Assembly: GCA_023409835.1 (NCBI GenBank)
Contig: JAEYQV010000132.1
Coordinates: 1-64,000, forward strand
From: Bacillota bacterium
Lineage (GTDB): Bacteria; Bacillota; Clostridia; Lachnospirales; Lachnospiraceae
Length of the DNA: 64,000 bases
Reading direction: 5' to 3'
In this document: in pieces, positions 1-8,123 of the stretch
Numbering within the stretch: the stretch's first letter is position 1
Layout of the letters: each line of letters begins with the position of its first letter
The notes under the pieces: model-generated
What the model was told of the DNA's origin: nothing
Databases searched by the model: none
Seen by the model: only the letters and a program-made list of their open reading frames with translations
Position numbers and translations under genes: made by a program

Positions 1-19
1 TGCTAAAATGCTTCGAATT

Positions 20-66
20 GACGGCGAAACTTAAGGTGATCTCTGTTCCTGAGTTTCCTCGCCGTC
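20..66. repeat. Long imperfect inverted repeat at window edge
   Basis: Arms at 20-36 and 48-66 pair over about 17 bp (GACGGCGA against TCGCCGTC at the base, AACTTAAGG against CCTGAGTTTCC inside). A second small hairpin (GGCA/TGCC) follows at 67-78, and a looser outer pairing joins 5-15 with 79-92. It lies downstream of the minus-strand HAAS gene. It could be a structured RNA, a transcription terminator or the edge of a small mobile repeat. The window edge prevents a decision. Confidence 0.4.
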
Positions 67-142
67 GGCAGAGATGCCGGAGCATTGTTTTGTCATGCTG
101 TCAAGGGCGGCGTTAGCCAGCCAAAAATTTCAAGGTTCTGAA

Positions 143-170
143 TGAGCCTAATTTTCTGGCTCAGAGTTTT
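143..170 (+). terminator. Possible terminator hairpin
   Basis: TGAGCC (143-148) pairs with GGCTCA (158-163), and GAGTTTT follows on the plus strand. The stem is short and there is no plus-strand gene in view upstream, so it may serve a gene outside the window or be chance. Confidence 0.25.
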
Positions 171-181
171 CATACGTTACT

Positions 182-982
182 TTACACTACCTTCTTAAAG
201 GGCAGTCTGCAAAGCTCCACAAAACCTTTGATCATCGCAGGCAGAATCTTCTTACATAAGATCGTACTGCATAATAGGAACAGAACTCCAAGACCGAATA
301 TCAGTAGTCCACTACCACTTAATGCCAGTAAAGCCACAGGAATTTGAATCTGAAAAATACCGATAGCAAATACCGTTATACCGACTGCTATCATGGCAAC
401 GCCGACAGCCCCAAACGCAAAGATAATTCCAAAGATTGCTGCCACGAGACCGAACATCACTCCAAAAAACGGGAGTATAAGCGGACTTGCTAAGATGGCC
501 ACAAGCACCAGTAATACAAGGTTCGTATTATTCGTTTGCTTTTGATTAGATCCATTCGTACCGGCCTGGTGATCGGTCGTTCCGTTCGTACCGATCTGGT
601 AATCGTAAGCTTTATTACCGTTACCGGAAGGACCCTGCCCATCTCCCACCTGCTTGTAGTTGCTACCAGTATTGCTATCTTCCTTACCCTGCTTAGCGCT
701 CTTCATAAGCTCATATTTCTCATCGGCATACACCGTATCCTGGAAGCCCTTCTCTGTAAAGTAACCCCTATTCTCATGGTCCTCATTGTTTAGATTTAGG
801 TCTGCTTTAATGATTCCCGCAACCCGTGCCGGAGAAACCAGCTCCTTAAGGATCTCTTCCTCATGCTCCTCACCGGCATCTTCAAAATAACCGTTATAAT
901 ATTGCAGTGCTTCATTTCTCTCATCTATGGGGATATCCGACAATAAGCCTTCCAGCTCTTTCATAAACTCTATCCTCGACAT
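182..982 (-). CDS. HAAS/DUF1700-family membrane protein
   Basis: The 266-residue product has an N-terminal helical HAAS-type domain (about residues 1-65, acidic, with the typical MSRIEFMKELE opening). A Gly/Asn/Gln/Thr-rich low-complexity linker follows (about 120-152), then a strongly hydrophobic C-terminal half with several membrane segments (about 153-250). The family is known for pairing with PadR regulators, where the HAAS domain is thought to sense or transmit signals at the membrane. Here the start codon abuts the padR stop codon, and a CTCCTTC-complement ribosome site lies inside the end of padR, so the two are cotranscribed and probably translationally coupled. The linker holds near-repeats of a GTNG motif. 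The specific role is unknown. Confidence 0.8.
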   Translation of the reverse strand: MSRIEFMKELEGLLSDIPIDERNEALQYYNGYFEDAGEEHEEEILKELVSPARVAGIIKADLNLNNEDHENRGYFTEKGFQDTVYADEKYELMKSAKQGKEDSNTGSNYKQVGDGQGPSGNGNKAYDYQIGTNGTTDHQAGTNGSNQKQTNNTNLVLLVLVAILASPLILPFFGVMFGLVAAIFGIIFAFGAVGVAMIAVGITVFAIGIFQIQIPVALLALSGSGLLIFGLGVLFLLCSTILCKKILPAMIKGFVELCRLPFKKVV

Positions 983-1300
983 CTATTTCACTCCTTCAAA
1001 TAAGATATTTATCTTCTTACAATAATTAATCCATTCATCCAAGTATAATCTGAGCTGTACCATTCCTTTGTCGGTAATTTTATAATATCTTCGGTTTCGT
1101 CCTCCGAATTCCAGATCGTAAACCTCGAGGCAATCTTCCTTTTGGAGTCTCCTGAGAACGGGATACAGTGTGGATTCTGAGACTTCAATTGCCTGTCGAA
1201 TCTCCTGTGTTAAATTGTATCCATAGGTTCCCTCCGGTTCCTTTGAAACAACCGCAAGCACAATCGCATCAAGCAATGCCGAACCGGTATTAAATACCAT
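983..1300 (-). CDS. PadR-family transcriptional regulator
   Basis: A 105-residue winged-helix protein of the short PadR subfamily. The recognition region reads STLYPVLRRLQKEDCL, and the wing contains GGRNRRYYKITDKG, both typical of PadR. An AAGGAG ribosome site lies 8 bases before the ATG. It is the first gene of a two-gene operon with the downstream HAAS membrane protein. PadR proteins are usually autorepressors. The promoter just upstream carries several AT-rich palindromes that fit autoregulation. The ligand is unknown. Confidence 0.88.
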   Translation of the reverse strand: MVFNTGSALLDAIVLAVVSKEPEGTYGYNLTQEIRQAIEVSESTLYPVLRRLQKEDCLEVYDLEFGGRNRRYYKITDKGMVQLRLYLDEWINYCKKINILFEGVK

Positions 1301-1333
1301 AATATCAACTCCTTTCCTAATAGTAATACATTT

Positions 1334-1396
1334 ATAATATTATTGAATTGATAATACTATACAGCATATAATATTATATGTCAATACAATATTATA
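1334..1396. promoter_or_regulatory. Candidate PadR operator array
   Basis: Three related AT-rich palindromic blocks lie around the padR promoter: ATAATATTAT at 1334-1343, ATATAATATTATAT at 1366-1379 and a half-conserved ACAATATTATAA near 1387-1397. The middle one fills the promoter spacer, where bound protein would block polymerase. Assignment to PadR is inference from position. Confidence 0.5.
1356..1384 (-). promoter_or_regulatory. SigmaA-type promoter of padR operon
   Basis: Read on the minus strand, TTGACA (1379-1384) is separated by exactly 17 bases from TATAGT (1356-1361). The distance to the padR start is about 55 bases. The spacer contains the perfect 14-bp palindrome ATATAATATTATAT (1366-1379). 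Confidence 0.75.
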
Positions 1397-1524
1397 AAAA
1401 TTTTACTATTATGGAAAACTTGTCATACTACAAAATAGTATTTGAAAATGACATTAAAGTTTTTGAAAAAGGGTAATATCTGCTAAAGTGTTACAAAAAA
1501 GATATTGAAAATAAAATTAGTTAA

Positions 1525-1562
1525 TAAAAATTGCAAACCCACAATATTTTAGGATTTGCAAT
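1525..1562 (-). terminator. Terminator of the 554-aa gene
   Basis: ATTGCAAA (1530-1537) pairs with TTTGCAAT (1555-1562), extended inward by CC/GG. On the minus strand the hairpin is followed by TTTTTATT. It lies about 64 bases after the stop codon of the 554-aa gene. The rest of the 1301-1625 gap is AT-rich and holds only the padR promoter region. Confidence 0.6.
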
Positions 1563-1625
1563 ATAATATAATAAATTTATATTTTATCTCTTGTCTTTGC
1601 CCACCTTTCGGATTCTTAGACCTTA

Positions 1626-3290
1626 TTAATTGCTTGACCTTATACTTAGATGCCCCGGCAAACTTCCAATAACTACTTGACTATTCTCATAATCCCAGAA
1701 GAAATAAATACGTAAGCATTCTCTGGCATCACGACTAACACCTTTTGTAATATGACGTTCTAACTTACAACGGTGTCCATTATAAAAAGGAAAGTATTCA
1801 TCTCCTTGTTCTCCGGCAGAAATATCGCTTATTGCTGGCATGTCTTCAACCCCTAAAGAAATCAATTCTGAATCATAATCCGCTTTATCAACAATCCCGA
1901 TACGCATATTGTAATATGTTGTTCCCAAAAGATTAATAACTCTACACACAAAATTTATATCTCGATAGACTGCACTTTTTAAACTTTTTATAGCTCGTGG
2001 TAGCAATTCAATAAGACCCAAAAAGTTATCCTGTATCCAAGTAGGGATGTCTTCATACGATGTTGGATATGTAATAGGTTTAGGTTGCTGACGTAGTGTA
2101 TCTAATTCCTGTTCTAACATCCCAATTCTTAATTGATTTGTAACATTTATCGCGCTATATTTTTTCTTTGCTTCTAATGCTACTTTTATATCTTCTTCCT
2201 GAATAGATATTAATATATTAAGTTCTTTGACTTGTTTTTCCAGTTGTTTGTTATCTTCTTCTAATAACTGGCACCACTCACTATTATTTTCTGACAATTT
2301 TGCATGTGCAAATTTTTCTTCTTTACTTGCTTGATAAAAAAATTTATAACCTAATTCAGGCCAATTAATTCGTTCATACATATTATTAGTCTTAATTGTA
2401 TGAGATAGTTTATGCCTAAAGGCATGCCCTCCAAAATACTCTTTATTATTATCTGATATATAGTTCATTGACATAATTTTTGTAGCCACTAAATATGGAT
2501 GATTATAATAAGCTGTATCTTCTAAATCAGCATTAGGATAATAAGTTCTTACAGCGCCATTAAACACACTCCATAATTCACCGATTTTTGTTGTCCATGG
2601 TGTTTGAAATTCAAGTGGTAAATAGATTACATGTGCAATGAAAATTAAATCTAATGCAAGCCGTTTACCATCAACCAAGTATCCATCGTCAATTTCAAAA
2701 TATTTTGAAACAGCTGCATCAGTATATAAACATTCTGAGATGACTATAACCGGTAGTTTTCTTTTAGGATTAGTAATAAGAAAATATAAATTTTCCAAAT
2801 CCGCTTCATTATTTATTTTGATTACACTACCCGTTGTTAGATTGGAATCAGTCAGCTCAATATACTTTCTAATATCTCTCATAAACAAGGGTACACCATA
2901 ATTCTTATAATCTTCATCACTCTTTAAAGAATTTGAGGTATATGCGTTTTTAACGCCTAAGTATATATCGCCATCAATAACTCTTATTTCAGCTTCAGTA
3001 ATCCAAATTCTATTAGCTATTTCCTTATCTGTATGTGAAGTTCTCATGCAGAAGTATGTATTATCCCATGAATATATTACATCTACACTTTGAGTAAATA
3101 AATCTTTTTGTATCGAGCATACATTATTTGGCAATTTCAACGCCGGAAACTTTTTTCTAATCCAACTATATATAATCTTAGTTGTACATAAAAATGTTCC
3201 TTGTAATGTTCTATTGGAGGCTAAATTTACTTCAATTTTTAATGATGTTTGAAATGAATAATGTAGGTAAGATGAATTAATTATATTCAT
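1626..3290 (-). CDS. Uncharacterised 554-aa coiled-coil protein beside type I RM
   Basis: I do not recognise a named family. The N-terminal 330 residues look like mixed alpha/beta with no catalytic motif I can name. Residues about 333-402 are rich in Glu, Lys, Leu and Gln and predict a coiled coil. The last 60 residues form a compact block (about 493-548) containing FYNGHRCKLERHI, CLRIYFFWD and VVIGSLPGHL, which looks like a small beta-rich domain similar to C-terminal blocks I associate with uncharacterised defence-locus proteins. There are no membrane segments or signal peptide. An AGGAG site lies 10 bases before the ATG. The gene is 245 bases downstream of hsdR, on the same strand, and shares its AT-rich composition. 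A role in phage defence is inference from position only. Confidence 0.7.
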   Translation of the reverse strand: MNIINSSYLHYSFQTSLKIEVNLASNRTLQGTFLCTTKIIYSWIRKKFPALKLPNNVCSIQKDLFTQSVDVIYSWDNTYFCMRTSHTDKEIANRIWITEAEIRVIDGDIYLGVKNAYTSNSLKSDEDYKNYGVPLFMRDIRKYIELTDSNLTTGSVIKINNEADLENLYFLITNPKRKLPVIVISECLYTDAAVSKYFEIDDGYLVDGKRLALDLIFIAHVIYLPLEFQTPWTTKIGELWSVFNGAVRTYYPNADLEDTAYYNHPYLVATKIMSMNYISDNNKEYFGGHAFRHKLSHTIKTNNMYERINWPELGYKFFYQASKEEKFAHAKLSENNSEWCQLLEEDNKQLEKQVKELNILISIQEEDIKVALEAKKKYSAINVTNQLRIGMLEQELDTLRQQPKPITYPTSYEDIPTWIQDNFLGLIELLPRAIKSLKSAVYRDINFVCRVINLLGTTYYNMRIGIVDKADYDSELISLGVEDMPAISDISAGEQGDEYFPFYNGHRCKLERHITKGVSRDARECLRIYFFWDYENSQVVIGSLPGHLSIRSSN

Positions 3291-3534
3291 AAATAATCTA
3301 CTCCTAATTAAAATCTTATGTATATTTCGTGGTATTAAAAAGTACAGTAATCATTAGTTAATCTCAATATTTGTTTTAAGATACAGCCAGACTTTTCTCC
3401 CTCATTGTAATAAAATTGCTATATTTGGTAATATCATACATCAGAATCTCATATATTACAATAATATATTAATGTATTCGATACAAATCATGAAGTATAA
3501 AACCTATTAATTCTTTATATTAACCAATATGTGG

Positions 3535-6500
3535 TCATGCAATCTCCTCTGAATTTTTCTTTATTTCTTCCACCACATTTAAAATCCGCTTTGCCGTCCC
3601 CATATCATCTTTGAATAACATAGTTATACCGCCAATACTTCGAAACGGTTCTTGCATAAGTAAAGAATTATCATCAATATTTCCGTTAGCTACAATGTAA
3701 TCAATAATTAATCGTACAAATTTAATCTGATTGCTATTTAATCGTTCTTCCGAAAGGAATTCACTAAAGGCCTCATTAACTGCAGCTCTATCAACACCTA
3801 CAATCTTACGAATTAATTTACCTATAGGGGTATCACCGTATTCATTTTCATAGTCGGTTTTAGAGCCAAGTTCATTCCAGAGGATTTTTTCCAGCTCTTT
3901 CATATCGCCTTCGGAAAGCCTTTTATTATTTCTAATCTTATAAATAGCAATGTTATCTTGATGCTCTTTGAGATAGAATTCCACTTTCTTTCTATAGTTT
4001 TTAAAATCGTTCGTTTGATACAGCGAAGTACCTTCATTTACAAACATAATTTCATCAGTAAAGTCCGTATAATATATTTTTTGATTTCTTTTCTCAATAT
4101 ATTGGATTAATTCTCTAAGAGCTTCTCTTACAGAATCAAGTTCCAGAATTGTAACAGAGCTCCAGAAATCTTCTGACATTACTTTCTCAATGGTATACTT
4201 TTCCGCTTTTACCTGAGGGATATTATACAATTTTGACAGTTCTTCAGCAGTTGCCATGATTCCCGATGCAGGATATGATATATCTTTTCCCTGTAACAAT
4301 GCCAAATCTAATGTATAGATGAGATTATCAAATCTTCTTGCTAATTCATTTGAGTCAATTGGCATTATCAAGGGTGATATATGTTCTTTAATCTCTGAAA
4401 CCTTGACTGCTTCAAGATTATTCCATACATCCTTATTCTTATACCGTTCTACATATCTTAAGTGATTTTTAACACGAAAACTATCCGTATTAAGGGCAAG
4501 TATACTATTAACAAGTTCAACAACTAGAGAATTACGATATTCTACGTATTCTTCGTCATTTTGATATTTGGCTTCTTGCAATTCCCTTACAATCATAACC
4601 TTGGCATTATATATTTTCTCACTCATTGACTGCTGTATGCCTGATTCGGTTCCATGAGTTTCCGCTCTGAAGAATTCAAAGTTATTACAGAAATCAAAAA
4701 TAAGAAACTTCTCTTTATCAAGACCTTCACCTAATAAATCTGGACAAAGTCTTGTTCCTCTGCCTATCATCTGCCAGAATTTACTGTATGACCTGACTTT
4801 CTTAAAGAATACCAGATTTAGTATTTCCGGAATATCAATGCCGGTATCAAGCATGTCCACACTAACTGCTATCTGAGGCATTTTTTCTTTGGTACTGAAG
4901 TCATCGATTAATGTATCAACGTACTTAATACTGTAATCAATCTGCTTAATAAAATCCGTACCATATTCCGGATATTGCTTGCCAAATCTATCTACAATTG
5001 CCTTCGCATGTTCACTGTTTCTGGCGAATATAATCGTCTTTCCTAATTTATCTCCACCTTCTACCTTCAATCCTTGCTCCATTAATAATTTTAATACCCC
5101 ATCAATCGTGTCATTATTAAAAAGCCACTCGTTGATTACAGTATTGGATATGGTATCAGTTACAGCTTCTTCATCTTCAAATGTCTCATCAAATAAATCT
5201 TTTTCTTCTTCCGATAAGTCGTCATAATGAATACCTTCTTCCATAATCTTAGTCTTCACTTCAATTGTTGAATAATCGACCAGATATCCCTCTTCAACAG
5301 CTTTATTCAATTCATAGGCAAAGGTAGGTACCCCTCGTTCCAAGTCAAAAATACTATAAGTATTCTTATCAATCTCATTCTTTGGAGTAGCAGTGAGTCC
5401 GAGTAAATACGCGTCAAAATAATCGAAAATATCCTGATATTTTCTATAAATACTTCGATGGCTTTCATCAATAATAATTAAGTCAAAATGTGCCGAGGTA
5501 AATAACCTATTACCGAATTCATTTTTTGTGTCATCTATTGCATTCATTATGGTTGCATAGGTAGAGAAAATCATTCGAGATTGCTCTGGGTTATCCTTAC
5601 CTTCCAGAAGATTGCAACAGGTGAGATTGGGCAAAAGATTTACGAAATTTTTCTTTGCCTGCTTAACCAACGCTATTCTATCTGCCAAAAAGAGAACATT
5701 CTTAACATAATTATGCCTACTTAGTACATCAACTATAGAAATTGCAACTCTTGTCTTACCGCTGCCGGTAGCTTGAACGATAAGCATCTTACGATGTTTA
5801 TTAGCTATCGATTCACATACGGCTGTAACCGCTTCTTTTTGATACGGTCTATTTGTTATTTCATCTCGTATTTCGAGATTAATAAGCGGTCTTAGCTGCT
5901 TTCTTCTATCTACTGCAAGCTGTAGCTCATCTTTCGTAAATACACCACTGACGCGTCTTCTGGGATATCCAAGCGAATCATCGGTATAGAAAACTTCAAA
6001 CCCATTCGTAGTAAAAATGAGAGGTCTTTGATAATATTGATTTTGTAAGCAGTCAGCGTATAACTTTGCCTGCTGGCTTCCTACAATTGGGTCAACACTT
6101 GTTTTTTTAGCTTCAACAACAGCAAGAGGTTTTCCATCATTACCAAACAGAACGTAATCTACATATCCCAAGCTTGTGGGATTTGGCATTCCTTTTACTT
6201 CAACCTCTTCTAAGCAATCTGCTCCAATGCACCAACCGACTTCTTTAAGATTAATATCTATGTACTTTTTGCGGGTCTGGGCTTCAGTAGCTTCATCCAC
6301 CTTAAAGCTCCTGGTTTCTTTACTATTAAGTCTAGCTGCACTTAACAGCTCACGAAGTTCTTCTTTTTCCTTCCGGATTTCTTCAAGTTTTCTATCTTTG
6401 GCACTTAATTGTTCATATAAATCTTTAAGTTCTTCCGGTCGCCTTTTCTGTTCTTCGCTTTTTTCCAATAAGGACTCATCAAATGCACCGTCTTTATATA

Positions 6501-6885
6501 AATCGGAATAGCAATAGTCAATCCATTTACAGAATTCAAAGAGATTTCGTAAGGATAAAACTGCATCATCCCTCTTGATAATATTGTTCGTATGTACAGC
6601 AACATTACCAAGCTTAATGATATATTTAATCATCGGGAATAAACTTGGTTCCAATATATTCCTAAAAGAATACTCATGAATTAAGCTAGATATGTTATCC
6701 TGATATGGTAATATCAGAGCATTGTCATAAGAATATACCCATCTGACTGCTAATTCCAAGGCTCTCCTGCTTAAAATAGCACAGGTGGCTGATGATACCA
6801 ATAGACTCTTCTCTGCTTCTATCGCTTGGTCGGTAAATGAGCTATATTGATTATTTTCTTTTAAGAAATCAAAATTGGTGCACAT
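3535..6885 (-). CDS. hsdR: Type I restriction enzyme, R (motor/endonuclease) subunit
   Basis: The 1116-residue protein is the ATP-dependent translocase and nuclease of a type I restriction system. Residues about 10-130 form a DUF4145-like (HEPN-type) domain with the GNxxxH signature near 93-98. A charged coiled coil follows (about 140-190). The PD-(D/E)xK nuclease has D243, E258 and K260 (VDY, VEAKK). The helicase motor has Walker A ATGSGKT (372-378), DESH (473-476), TATP (498-501) and QMIGRGTR. A GGGAGG ribosome site precedes the ATG. The gene is 128 bases downstream of hsdS in the same orientation. All key residues are intact, so the enzyme should be active. Confidence 0.95.
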   Translation of the reverse strand: MCTNFDFLKENNQYSSFTDQAIEAEKSLLVSSATCAILSRRALELAVRWVYSYDNALILPYQDNISSLIHEYSFRNILEPSLFPMIKYIIKLGNVAVHTNNIIKRDDAVLSLRNLFEFCKWIDYCYSDLYKDGAFDESLLEKSEEQKRRPEELKDLYEQLSAKDRKLEEIRKEKEELRELLSAARLNSKETRSFKVDEATEAQTRKKYIDINLKEVGWCIGADCLEEVEVKGMPNPTSLGYVDYVLFGNDGKPLAVVEAKKTSVDPIVGSQQAKLYADCLQNQYYQRPLIFTTNGFEVFYTDDSLGYPRRRVSGVFTKDELQLAVDRRKQLRPLINLEIRDEITNRPYQKEAVTAVCESIANKHRKMLIVQATGSGKTRVAISIVDVLSRHNYVKNVLFLADRIALVKQAKKNFVNLLPNLTCCNLLEGKDNPEQSRMIFSTYATIMNAIDDTKNEFGNRLFTSAHFDLIIIDESHRSIYRKYQDIFDYFDAYLLGLTATPKNEIDKNTYSIFDLERGVPTFAYELNKAVEEGYLVDYSTIEVKTKIMEEGIHYDDLSEEEKDLFDETFEDEEAVTDTISNTVINEWLFNNDTIDGVLKLLMEQGLKVEGGDKLGKTIIFARNSEHAKAIVDRFGKQYPEYGTDFIKQIDYSIKYVDTLIDDFSTKEKMPQIAVSVDMLDTGIDIPEILNLVFFKKVRSYSKFWQMIGRGTRLCPDLLGEGLDKEKFLIFDFCNNFEFFRAETHGTESGIQQSMSEKIYNAKVMIVRELQEAKYQNDEEYVEYRNSLVVELVNSILALNTDSFRVKNHLRYVERYKNKDVWNNLEAVKVSEIKEHISPLIMPIDSNELARRFDNLIYTLDLALLQGKDISYPASGIMATAEELSKLYNIPQVKAEKYTIEKVMSEDFWSSVTILELDSVREALRELIQYIEKRNQKIYYTDFTDEIMFVNEGTSLYQTNDFKNYRKKVEFYLKEHQDNIAIYKIRNNKRLSEGDMKELEKILWNELGSKTDYENEYGDTPIGKLIRKIVGVDRAAVNEAFSEFLSEERLNSNQIKFVRLIIDYIVANGNIDDNSLLMQEPFRSIGGITMLFKDDMGTAKRILNVVEEIKKNSEEIA

Positions 6886-7013
6886 AATATCCTCCCTAAT
6901 TCCCTATAGCAACTTCCCCTGGTAACCTACATCACTTAATTTATATACGAAAAACATAGAAAACTGTTTTCCTAATCTAGCCTAATACGTTAAAGGATAT
7001 ATTATCCATACCT

Positions 7014-8123
7014 TTAGTGTTTATTAGAGAACAGCTCTCCTTTAAAAGCTTTTTGAACTAAAACATTAAAGTTATCATCTAACTCATGAAGGCTCTTCTG
7101 TAAGATAAATTTCAATTTGTCGACTTGTTGTACGAAGGTTGCGAATTGGTTTTGAAGAAGCAATGGTGGATTAATAACTTCTAATGGAACCAGTGAACTT
7201 ACATTTAATCCAGGCTGAGCGGCTCCCGTTGCAAGCCTATTCAAATTCATTTCTCTAAGCATTATAAATAACCAACATGGATTCCAATCAATTGTAGGTT
7301 GTGTCACTACTGCATGTTCAGTAGCATAAAATCTTCCTTTTGCAAATTGAACATTCCCACATAATGCGCCCTGTCTACCTATCAATGGGATAGTTCCATC
7401 GTGGGTATACTCCTTAACATATCCTCTTAAGCCATTTCCCCCATAACAAGGATACAATCCTTCTTCAAATTCATCGTCAATGTCACATGCTTTAATCCCT
7501 TTTCCAGCTTTCATATTGCAAGCTTCTCCCAGAGTAATCAACGGTAATTTTTTTGAATTAGTAATAGGGTCACCAAACATCTCGACAAATCGGGATTTAA
7601 TTAGTTCATCACATGCTTCAATTTGTTTCTTTCGTTTATCTATGAGAGATTGTGCTAAATCTAGGGTTTGAACAATTTTTTTCTGGTTTTCTATACTTTG
7701 TAACGGAATATCTATCTCTTCAACAATAGACTTCGATATTTCTTTAAAAGTTGCACCTCGTCCAAGGCTATTTAAATATTCAGTATTTGTGGACAACCAA
7801 TAATATATATACTCTGGTTCTGCTAATTTTATATTGCAAATTAAATTCTTAAAACCCTGATTACAATACATATCTACATTAGCAATAGCAACCTTACCAA
7901 TAGGTGCTCTTGATGATAATAATACTGTTCCTTTGGGTAATAGATTTAAGCTCGCTGATTTTACTCCCTTTTCAGATAATTTCCTTTCTGTATCATCTAT
8001 ATATTTAACTTTTCCATCTATTTCGGCTGGAGTTATCCATAAATATTCATCACCCCAATTATCATCAACATTAGTCTTGGGTGTGGCACCTGATACTACT
8101 GTTGCAAAATCTTTTATTTTCAC
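7014..8123 (-). CDS. hsdS: Type I restriction system specificity subunit
   Basis: The 369-residue protein supplies DNA sequence recognition for the HsdM methylase and HsdR nuclease. It has the expected layout of two target-recognition domains, each followed by a helical spacer. The first ends at the IPLQSIENQKKIVQTLDLAQ region and leads into KSRFVEMFGDP. The second ends at NPPLLLQNQFATFVQQVDKL. The start is GTG and overlaps the hsdM stop as GTGA, with a GGAGGG site 7 bases upstream, so translation is coupled to hsdM. I saw no second or inverted partial hsdS copy, so there is no sign of shuffling. Confidence 0.93.
   Translation of the reverse strand: MKIKDFATVVSGATPKTNVDDNWGDEYLWITPAEIDGKVKYIDDTERKLSEKGVKSASLNLLPKGTVLLSSRAPIGKVAIANVDMYCNQGFKNLICNIKLAEPEYIYYWLSTNTEYLNSLGRGATFKEISKSIVEEIDIPLQSIENQKKIVQTLDLAQSLIDKRKKQIEACDELIKSRFVEMFGDPITNSKKLPLITLGEACNMKAGKGIKACDIDDEFEEGLYPCYGGNGLRGYVKEYTHDGTIPLIGRQGALCGNVQFAKGRFYATEHAVVTQPTIDWNPCWLFIMLREMNLNRLATGAAQPGLNVSSLVPLEVINPPLLLQNQFATFVQQVDKLKFILQKSLHELDDNFNVLVQKAFKGELFSNKH

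Noticed and set aside
7014..8123. Shuffling or inverted hsdS partner
   Set aside because: I found no second hsdS segment or inverted repeats in the window.
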